Source: Paralvinella palmiformis
Taxonomy: Eukaryota; Annelida; Polychaeta; Terebellida; Alvinellidae
Assembly: GCA_025642065.1 (NCBI GenBank)
Contig: JAODUP010000557.1
Span: 151,501-215,500, forward strand
Reading direction: 5' to 3'
DNA: 64,000 nucleotides
The notes beneath the pieces are model-generated. The model made no database searches, had not been told where the DNA came from, and worked only from the letters and a program-made list of their open reading frames with translations. Shown here one piece after another: positions 40,501 through 52,146 of this stretch (position 1 is its first letter; the number at the start of each line of letters is the position of its first letter). Position numbers and translations under genes: made by a program.

Positions 40501-42536
40501 AAAAATGTCCCTGATTTAGGAGATAATCTGGATATACCTTATTTGGGTTTGTCTTCAGAGAACCCCTGGTTTGAGCCGAAGACAGATTGAACCTACTCTT
40601 TTGTGTATCTGTCCAATTTATAAGCCTTCACACAGTGATGATCCATTGACCTGCCTCCGTTGTCTGTTTGTTCAGCCTCTCTTTCTCACACACACACACA
40701 CACACACACCATCAAGCTGAGCCATATTGAGCAGACATTGTTGCAGCATGAAAAATACAGCGTGATGGCCGCCGAGTAGTTGTGGCTATGTTAACGTCAA
40801 CTGTCGTTACTTAACGTAAACTATCTTTACAATACAATTTCTATGTGTATGCTTGCGTGCACAATATACACGCACCAATGTAAGAAATACCGTTAATAGT
40901 ACATTAGTCCACATAAAGGGAATGAGTGAATGAATGTTATTTATGTGGAGTAGGCTACAAGTACCTGTAATAATATATTATTGAGCTATCCTAGCATGAC
41001 CCTTACTGTGTCCTATAGTATATATAATATAGTTATATCATTTATTCGGTGTTCTAAGCTACTGCTATTATAAATACTGACATATAAATATCATATTGAA
41101 CTGACCCAGTTAAGTGCAGTATTTTATTTATTTACTCAGAGTATCATATAATATTATGTAATATTAGTATGGAGGATGTGGTTTGTCTTAATGAGATCGG
41201 TTGATCTCTGATCTGTTGAATAAAAGACATACTTTGCGGCTGAGTCATAATCCAGTTAATGTATAAAACATTGTTTTATATCTCTGTGATATATGCTGGT
41301 AACCTGCTCAGTTAATGTGATTATATATATATATATATATATATATACCTGTATATATATGATATATGTGAATAACTAATTGTTGACTATATTCTGTCAT
41401 TTTGCAGTAATCACATTCAATGATAAACTGATAACATTAATTCAGTTGAAGGTTGATTGTCAACAGATATATATTACTGTTAGGGGCATCTGTCTAATCT
41501 GAGAATAATCGAAAATGTATAAGTTGATTTTTTTTCAGTTGTGAACATTTTGCGTAATATCTGTTACTGTTAATGCCATAGGTCGGTCAGTGATAATAAT
41601 GGCAGGTTATTCTATTTAGTGGTTATCTTATTCATTATTTCTTTAGCACCAACTGAGTATGTAGGATCAGTCTTCAAAGAATTTTGTTCAGTAAACATTT
41701 CCTATTAGTTAGTTATTAATTTGATACAATTATTCAGTTTACATGATATTATAAATGGTTTGAAGGGTGTTATAAAGAGCGATCTTCGGTGACCAATAAT
41801 AACAAACATCAACGAATTATTAATGTCAGTGAAAACAGGTGGAGTCTTGAGGTGCTATGTTAATGTTCCGTGCTATATAGTGTTTGATATAAAGTGTCCT
41901 GTACGCAGTTATCTGTTTCTGGCTTCGCTATGTTGGGCGATGCAGTTCTCCCAAGTTTACAGTAAATACCAATGTATATGAGCTTATATAGGCAAATGGG
42001 TGATTAATAATGCAGAATCAATTATTCTACAGCTGCCTCACCAAATGAAAGCCTCCAAAATGGAGCGGGATTACGGAATACCAATCCAAACCAGAGCCTT
42101 AATACTGACATCTGGTGATTGATTTCGGAACTAGTTTTGTCCTGTAGTCTGGTGGATTATGTCATAGTGTTAGGCAATCTCTCCATCTTGACAAGTAATG
42201 CCTACACTAGTCAGGTGTCATATACAACAAGTATATCTGTCTAACAGATGGTATACGGGTCTTAAATGTCATATGAAATAATGCAGCAAGAAAACTTATT
42301 TCATGAGAACATGTGTGTGTGTGTGTGTGAAAAACCTCATATTGAATATGAGGCTGATATTCATGCCTATATATCTTAGGATATGAATAACAATTTCATT
42401 TTATATTCATTACTCTTTATTGTCACCAATTTAACCTTATCATATGTACATATATATCTAATCGTTGTGACAATGAAATGACATAAACAGTGTAACAAAA
42501 TCTAAATTCATGTAAAAAGCCAGTACCAGATAATAA

Positions 42537-42590
<54 letters not shown>

Positions 42591-42879
42591 CCTATCTATA
42601 TAATATTTTCAATTAGAATATTTGAGTTCTTATTGATTAATTAGCGGTTGACTCCAGAAAAGAACCGACCATCAAAACCTTGATAGAAATAACTTTTATT
42701 TAATCAAGCTGCTTAACCTTAATTTAAGTTACTTATTTACAGACTAGATGAGATGTAGTTAATGCTATATGTATCTTTATTAACAGCTTAAGTAAGGTTA
42801 CACATTAATATGTAGATGTTACAGTTAGAACATTAAATCAAAATTACTCAATCACTCACCCAAACACACACACAAATCA

Positions 42880-42971
<92 letters not shown>

Positions 42972-45900
42972 AAACCTGTCAATAGAAAAATAGCATGAAA
43001 CAATATAAATAGTGAATAGAGCTTTTTACCATTTCCTGTTTCTCACAAACTCCATATACACTGTATTTGGAGAATATATTTATTCATGTAATCATTTACC
43101 AGTAGTTTATATACAGCACTGTAACATAAAATATTTATTATTCCTACAATATAGTACCATGATAAATGACCAAATGTTCACTAAGTTATGTTGTCATTTG
43201 GTAATGTACTTCATTGTACTATTGTCAGTTATGTGAATGAGTACCACAGTAGTTGACCATGTTTGAAAATATTAACTATTTATCTGGAGAAAATGAAATA
43301 TAGATCCAATAATCAGTTCCAGTTTTCTTTCATTTGCTTCATTGATTTCAAGCTCAGAATTCAGAAGGTGATTCTATAGAGCAGTAAATAAGTGCCATTG
43401 TGTAATTGTAACATGATCGTATGATATTCACATAGAGTATGATCTCTTCTCATTGTATTTTGCTGTTCAAAGCATACCAAGTAATGTAGATTGTCTTCAG
43501 TGGTTAATGGCACAGAAAGAGAGCCGCTTATGCGAAACTTATTATTTAAATAGAAATTACTATCCACACAATTTCTTCTAGTCTCATTATTGTTATTGTC
43601 AGACACACGCCATTCAATTTGTTTTGGTAAAGAAGTGGGATGGCCCTAGTACATTACCTACAGACACAGTTGGTGTCTGAATGCCCAGTGTTTGTAATGT
43701 AAGGAAATGGAAGCTGTGCTAAATAGGAAATGTTAAAGGCAGCATCAGTGGAAAGCTGCAGCGCTTCCCTCTTACATCACCTTGTGATGTGTGTTTGTGT
43801 CCGACCACCATATTTTAGCTAATTAATGTTCGCCTTTGAATTATAATTGATGTTGGCTGCTTTACAGACTTATTCCTCTCATTGCTGGCAGTCATTTGCT
43901 CATCTTGAATAACTAACTGATCCCAGTTGGTTGTTATGACTATGAGTGATGATGTCAGCGAGCTATCTCATGATTCTGGTCACCAGATTGAAGGGTTTTT
44001 CTCAAACGTACCAGCTCAATTGTTCTGTCATAATCTTCATCAGCATAAACACGGATCAACATATTTCTCACATCGACCAAGATAATCTCATCATCATTAT
44101 CTTATCATCTTCTAAGGTTGTTCTGGTTGTTCTATGCTCGTTGTTTCTAAGACAAACAAAATAAGCTGAATTTTATTATGAAAAGGTTTTCTTTTTTATG
44201 TGATTGGTATAACGTCTATTTTACCATTTCAAATTATATCCAGGTCTGTCATATAACAGTTATAAACACCAAACAACATCCATCATATGGGAATAGGATA
44301 TGTGTAATTTTCAATATTGTTCAAATTTTTTTAATGTTTGGTCCCTCACCAAAACAATATTGCTACTCCTAATAACGATAATAATATTGTTAGTATTAAT
44401 GAGGCAAGTTACACTGAATGCGGTCACTATATGATTAAAATCAGCTCAACTGCATCTATAGTAATATCTAGAGTGACTGGATGGCTCAGATTTACCCTTC
44501 ATTGTTATTGGTAAACCTTGTTATTTGGTGTATTGAATGTGGTAATAAATAATAATCAGGTTGACTCAATCTCTGTATGATGTAGTCACTTATCTATAAT
44601 GATACTGAACTACAGAGAACAAAATAAATGGTATACTGGCGAAATGGACATTTTTCAAAGCTCGAGTTACAACAATTTATTTTCTTGTGTGTAGTCTACA
44701 GGAAACTGTTTGTTAGTGAACAAATATGGTTGATTTTCTATTATTGTCTTTATTACTATTATTACTCATCGTTTATTTTACTTAAAACTTGTGGTATATC
44801 TAGATAATTTTTAAAAAATAATTTTAGCCCTAAACCTTGAAACAAATATGAAATGTAAATATTTGTTTGAACATTAAAAAGTCACTAATTTGGTTAGAAA
44901 ATGTCATGTGAAATAGTCATAGAGTATTTCAGGGTTTTTGTGCCAGTTAATGTAATTGTAAGAGCCATAAACTGAAAGGTGGAGTAATTAAGTACCCAAA
45001 ATAACTAATGTCCTCAGGCCTATAAAGGCTTTAGAAGAGTAATGATAGATTTTAATATTAAAATCAATTAAAGTGTCTCTGTCAGTAAACAATGGAACAC
45101 AGCACACTTGTCACTGACACAATATACAGAGAAGATTTACAACATAAAGTTCTAGCTACATCAATAGGTGGATGAAAAAAGACCTCAATTTAGTATCTGG
45201 TTATGATTAAATATTGTACTGATAGAATGCCAATGATAGAAGGCCTGTGATATGGAAGGCCAGTGATAAAGAAGGCCAATGATAAAGAAGGCCCATAATA
45301 CAGAAATCCAGTGATACAGAAGGCCAGTGATACAAAATCCCAGTGATGCAGAAGGCCAGTGATACAGAAGGCCAGTGATACAGAAGGCCAATAATACAGA
45401 AGCCCAGTGATACAGAAGGCCAGTAATACAGAAGGCCAGTGACACAGAAGGCCAGTGATACAGAAGGCCAGTGATACAGAAGGCCATTGATACAGAAAGC
45501 CAATGATATAAAAGGCCAATAATACAGAAGCCCAATGATATAAAAGGCCAATAATACAGAAAGCCAGTGATACAGAAGGCCAGTGATACAGAAGGCCAGT
45601 GATACAGAAGGCCAGTGATACAATGCAAACATTCCAGATATAATCAGTTACACATAGTTATTCATTAGAGCTCATCTGGACATGATAGTGGTTGATGAGT
45701 CTGGTTTTGTATCATTCTTTCTCATTACCATTTTTCATATCTCATAATCAATAATTTACTATGCGGTACCCTAATCTATAGATTGCAAATTTGCTGCAGA
45801 ACATCAGTTATAGATTTTTCTCGCTTGAACACAAAGTTTGCCATTTCACTTTCCTCTTCTCTGTTAAGCGTGTTTGAGTAAAACTAACCTGTGCTACAGT

Positions 45901-48900
45901 TACTTAATGTTAAAATGATTGCAAGCAATAATATCAGTTACGATGGTCTTGTGGTGTCTCGATAAGAGCAGAAATCAGAAGATTCCTGGTTTGAATCCAC
46001 CAACATGCTAATGTTGTTTGATTTGTTCACTGGTTCAGGCTGACTATCACTTGAGTTACTGTAGATTGTCTACTATAACACTGGCCCAAAAAAAGGTATT
46101 ATTAACCTGATATTTATTAAGTTTATCATCCACAGGTAACATAAACTAGACTTTTGTTATATTTATCGTAAAATAAGATGGTAGACCAAAACGTTAACCC
46201 TGTGAACAGAATAACATTAAAACTATAAAACCACATTACAAGATATACAGCGTTCTGAATTGGAGTGGAATCACAGAGGGTTCTTTTATTGGAAGTGTTC
46301 GACATTTACATTGTGTTAGATGTGATTTATTAGCTACCCAGACAGCCATTAAATTAGCGAGTCTGTGGTATATCTGGTAATGGAAGTATTATGGGCTTCA
46401 GTTGTTTATGTTCGTTCAGAATCATCCTCAAGGTGGTGTCATTGGGAAGATATAGTAGAACATAAAATCTCCGGGATAGCTACTGCCAGGGTATGATATA
46501 CCTATATATCCGGTATCTGCTAATATCCATCAATGCCACAGAAATTTGTGTTTTACATTTTTTATTTCATGTTACAAATGTTAATATTTTTTATCATAAT
46601 TCTCAAAGATATACGAGAAAGACTCAATGATACACTGGCTATGCTTTGATTCAGGTCATGACAGACCAACTTCAAGATAATTACTCTATAAGTCAGTGCT
46701 AAATTAATATGTACATAAATGTACCTTCGCCTGTTCCAAATCTGAATCCTTACCTTTGTTTATCTTCTTCCATAGGTTAAGCCTTATATAGATTGAACTT
46801 TTTCCCCAATCCAGTTATAATGTATGAACCTTCAGAGTTAAAATATTGATCTGTTTAGAATGATGACTTTTTATTGATGCAGTACGTTTTCCTTTGATGT
46901 ATTATTTACGAGTGATCTTTTGCCCAGTTCTCTATATGCTTTATCATCAATACACCAGCCATTGAGAAAATTGATGAACATTCCCAGTTTACGTCATAGT
47001 TTGATTGAGTGATTTGTTTAACTCTGGGACTGATCAAATTTGGGACATACAACTGAAGGACCCACCGCCTAGGGAAAGTTCCCACCAACTCAACTGACAC
47101 TAGGGATCTCTAACAACTGGGTTACAGTAGTGCCCTCGGTTTACCCCCACACAGCGTCAAGAGACCAGATGTTTGTCAGAGTTATAGTGCTGTCTCCACA
47201 ATGTTCTTTACCTGAGTTCGCACTCACTGACAGCGGCCCAGGCCAACCATTGTAATGGATGGTGGAAATTTTGCTCTCAGCATTAATGGTACTCAAACCC
47301 ATGAACTGCAGTAAAGCACTCCACAAACTGAGCTTTTTCAACCACTTTATGGAAGTTGGAGTAATGTGATCTAGTGTGATCAGCTTATAGATTTCGGTGA
47401 TCCAAAGGGTGTAATTCACCAACGAGACCTTCTCTACAAACATTAACCTTACGTATTTGAATGTATCAAGGCTCCACGAAACACACCTAATATTATTAGG
47501 ACATTTATCTTAATGGTGCACATCCTGAAGTGTATTAGATTAATTGTAGCAATGTACTTCTGTTGATACTAATGATAAATGTTATTACAGTACAGTTATG
47601 TATTTTGTAAATATCAATATCAATTTTATATTCACTCTATGACAATAGTTACACAGTGGACATTACTTGATATACCTGCTGCGAAGCATATCAGTATTTG
47701 AATACAGTTGACCCTTTAATTCTGGATTACTCTCACTGTCGACTATCTGTACTAGATACATATACATTGTTCGTGATGTTAATGATACATGTATATGCCC
47801 ATTTATATTACCCAGAATGTGTTCCGTAAGAGATGAAGGAATCCACATTGAGGCGTACTGATGTTAATAACCACCACACTAATTATTTCTGATCATTAGC
47901 TAAAATTAATGGGTTTTTTACCAGCAGTTTCTCATTATTACTTTGTTCAAGATAGAAAAATGAATTATTACTGTAATATATCTGTTAGCTGTCCCCTTTT
48001 TGTACACTGTTCAGCTTACTGTAACGGATGCTATTGATAAACATGAAATACAGGATTTTCTCTCTAAATATGGCTTTAGTTGTTTAAGTGACATATGATC
48101 ACCAACTGTCATGAAAATTTGTCAGAATAGATAAAGACAATTTACAGGCAGATGTAAAAGGCCTCTTTGCTTGATGCTTCATTTATTTGTGTCTTTCAGG
48201 TCACCACCACCATGAATCCCATGAGAGCCCTCCTGACCAACAAGACCACCTCATGTCATTGGTGGAAAAAGGCGGTAAAGATGGAACACCAGTATTAATG
48301 GATACTGATGCTGAACAGAAAGATAGTGATGGGTCTAGTCATAGTGGTGCAAATGGCGGCTCACTGAAGCCTGGTACGTCGACATCGGGTGAGGCTGTCG
48401 GTGGTGCATCGACCGGATCGGAGAGGCATACTGGTGGTGCCATAACACCAAGCAGTACCAGTGACAAGCATGGGACGTATGAGAATGAGGCATTCTCCAA
48501 GGACCAAGAAGTTTCACATGAACGTCGTTCACCGACCTCAACTGAACAAGCCCTATCTAACTTTGGTGATGGTTCTGTCTCACTCGGCGATGTAAGTATC
48601 ACCCTGGAATGGAACATGCCATGAATGCTGGGCTTAGATCTCAGAAAGTCTGAAAGAGCTCGATGAAATACATCTTTTTACTGTTTTTGACATGAATTAT
48701 AGATGATAGCGTTGATTTCAGGTGAGGAAACGAGATTCACCTGTGACTAAAGCAAGTATTTACACTAACTGTTCTTTTAGCTTACTATTTAAAACTGGTG
48801 TGGAGAATCAAACAGTGGATGAAAAGTGTATCTGTTTAGTCATAACTCATCAGCTTCAATATGCCTAAACTAACACTTTCTATTAATTAAGAAGTTATCA

Positions 48901-51900
48901 TAATAATTTACTCATAATAATAACAACAGATAAATGATAACATCCCAATTAGTCATTTAACATTAATATATGTATCATAGTTGTAGTTAGAAACCTAACC
49001 TGCTTACCTTTGAGTGCCATCTTTAATGCATACTTAAAATTCTGAATTTAGAGCTTTATGTTAAAATAAATAACGCCACACAAAGAAACTCTGTTAATTT
49101 TGAAACCAGTATAAAAATTAGACTTATGGTAATGAGATATGATGTTCTATTTATAATCCAGTTATTTTCACTTGTTCTTTCTCCTTACATAATGGTTGTT
49201 TTAAAATCAGAAATACCTTTTACATTCGAGTCCTGTTCCACGATGTGTGTTTTATTTGAAAGCGCTGATTTATTTATATGTACAGAACTTGATTTAATGG
49301 ATTAAGCTGTAAGATTTCCAGTGAGTGACTGTATTTGTAAAATAGTTTCTGGTGGCTTGTTATGTGTTTTAATGATTTGATGGTGCAAAAATGACATTTT
49401 ACTTCCAGACATGGTTTTAAAATTTAAGTCTCTTCTTTAAATCTGAAACCTAATACATTACCACTTGAACAATCAGTCAACTAATAAGATAAATGTTGTT
49501 TTGGGTGTAAGTAATGTATGCTAATTCATCTTTCCTAAATACTGGTATTTGTTAGGTAAGCCAGGTCCATATTTATATCTCTTCTATCACCTGTCTTAAA
49601 CAACATTCAATTTCATCTAGAATCTATACAAAGAGCCTTTTAGTCTGACAGTATATCTTACCTAGAACTTCCTTTGCACTAGACACCTTTGGCATAATGT
49701 TTGGAATGCTCCAAGAATTTAACTCTATTTTGATATTTATTAAGAATCACATACAGGCATAATTTCTAGGCCTTCATCATTGTGGCTTTCAGTCATAACT
49801 TGAAATCCTTTACCCCTACAACAGTATTAGAATAGAAGAAAAAGTGCAGCACTCATTTGTTGATGGTGTGACTTGATTATTGTGATTAAAAGCACATAAC
49901 ATCTGTAACTCATCAATAGAGCATATATCCATCAACGATGTATTCATCCACCATCTCACTTAGAAATGATCGCAACTGATTATTGTTGTGGTCTTTGTTT
50001 AAAATCTGATGCTAAGTTTTCTTTGCATGACAGGAACATCTTTTTGATGTCAGTGACCTTCAGGATCGTGAACCAGCTCTGATATCTAAATGTGGGAACC
50101 TTGAGGTGACATTCGACTATGACAGCAACTCTAGTTGTATGAACATCACAGTACACAGGGCTGTCGATATCCCAACCAAAGATCGTGGTGGTGCCAATAA
50201 CACACAGGTACGTCTCCTTCTGTTACCCACCAAAAAGACACGGCAGAAGACTAGGGTCAAGCAAGGAGAGAATCCAGAATACATGGAGACATTTGCATTT
50301 AAGGTGCCCTCTGGTGAGTACTGGCTTCTCTTGTGTGCGGTTCTAATATGAACTTCAGTAGGTTAGTGTGTGGAGAGGTATTTCCATATTTGTATACACA
50401 AAAGGATTTTTGTGTTCATTAAGTAGTCACAATTACCTGATGTTTCCTTGCAGAGGAAGTGGGTAGTATGGGAGTCCGTTTCCGTCTCTATGGCTGTGAA
50501 CGAATGAGAAGGGAGAGGATGATAGGAGAAGTCATCATTGGATTTGCTTCGCTGAATACTGAGCTGCCAACAACACATATGCTCACTTTGGAACCAAGAA
50601 GTAATCTTAGTGTAAGTGTCAGTATGACAAGGCTAGCAATAAGCTGTGATACTTGTTTTTATTTAGACTGTGATCATTTTAATCAAACATCCAATGTAGA
50701 GAGTGGTTAAACTTTTGCACATAGTCCTTGTTGTTTTCCCGTTCTTGGGTTTATTAACAATATTTTCACACAAATGTTACAGCATGGTGACAGCAAGATG
50801 GATGTATCAAGTCTGTCTCGCAGTGACAGTGCATCATCAACACAGTCTATGCAGCATGGAGGAATGCCCGAACTGCTGATTGGACTGGCATACAATGGCA
50901 CGACTGGGCGCCTCTCAGTCGAAGTCATTAAAGGCAGTAATTTCAAGAATATGGCCATGAACCGGGCACCAGGTAAACAGATTAATATTTCTTGGTGAGA
51001 GAAAATCCTCTTGCTTCGGTCACATCTGTCCAATTCAATTATTGAAATCCCCTCACCTTCCGGGTCAATGGTGGGATATTATTGATAATTTAGCAAGCAC
51101 AGCCATTTGACATCATCACTGACTCTAGTTGTTCAGTGGATTAATTTGATTTTCCAGACACATGTATTTCTATGTTTCATTCCTCTCTAATTTAGGGCTA
51201 CTTGAATTTATTTGATCGCAACATTTATAATCTTCTTAAGGCTTTCTTACTAATTTTTTCCAAATAAATGGTTTTTAAAATAAAATACTGAAATCAATTA
51301 ATTTTGTCTGCAGGCTGTTTTGCTATTTTCACCTGTCATTTGTATTATGATTGCCTTCAGCAATTCCAAATAATAAACTGCCTGTCTACATTAAGGAATA
51401 TTACCATTTTGATTATCCTTTTTTTGTTGTCTTCACATTACAGATACATACGTGAAACTGACACTGATGTCACCGAACGGTCAGGAAATAGCACGAAGTA
51501 AAACATCCATAAGACGTGGTCAGCCAAATCCTCTCTACAAGGAGACATTCATGTTCCAGGTGGCGCTGTTCCAGCTGCCTGATGTCACGCTGATGGTCTC
51601 GGTCTATAACAAACGTAGCATGAAAAGAAAGGAAATGATTGGCTGGTTCTCATTAGGTAATTAACTTACTGCCATAATTAATATTCATACTGATTATAGT
51701 CATATCTTAGAATAGCAATATGTGTTTGTTGTTATAAAATAGATTTTGTAAGTGTTCAGGTTGAAATATTAGTAGCTGAATCAGGTTTGCTGATATCACA
51801 CATGCAGCACACATACATATAAACACACACAGACACATGCACAGACACATGAACAGACACATGAACACACAGATATGAGTACACATACATACACATGAAC

Positions 51901-52012
51901 TCACACACACACACACACATGCAGAGACACATGAACAGACACATGAACATACAGATATGAGGACACATACATACACATGAACACACACACGCACGCACAC
52001 ACACGCACGACG

Positions 52013-52091
<79 letters not shown>

Positions 52092-52112
52092 AACACACAC
52101 ATGAACACATAT

Positions 52113-52146
<34 letters not shown>

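Larger units (their letters stand above)
32663..48199 (+). other. Syt14 15.5-kb intron between the linker exons
   Basis: The largest intron seen. It contains SINE copies (33885-34050, 34914-35118, 39286-39480, 45940-46085), a hAT remnant (36400-37390), an inverted repeat (37404-37453), (TA)n at 34479-34514 and 41321-41346, (CA)n at 35925-35958, 40687-40709, 42537-42588 and 42882-42969, a (TAG)n-type tract at 38729-38786, and the 16-bp minisatellite 45227-45620. Several 60-100-residue frames (for example 46906-47443, minus strand) show no family resemblance. Confidence 0.7.

Noticed and set aside
45185..45632. Three overlapping minus-strand frames of 109-147 residues, hydrophobic and membrane-protein-like
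   Set aside because: All are translations of one 16-bp tandem repeat in three frames; no splice sites or family resemblance.
46906..47443. Two adjacent minus-strand frames (64 and 100 residues)
   Set aside because: No splice sites, conserved motifs or family resemblance seen.
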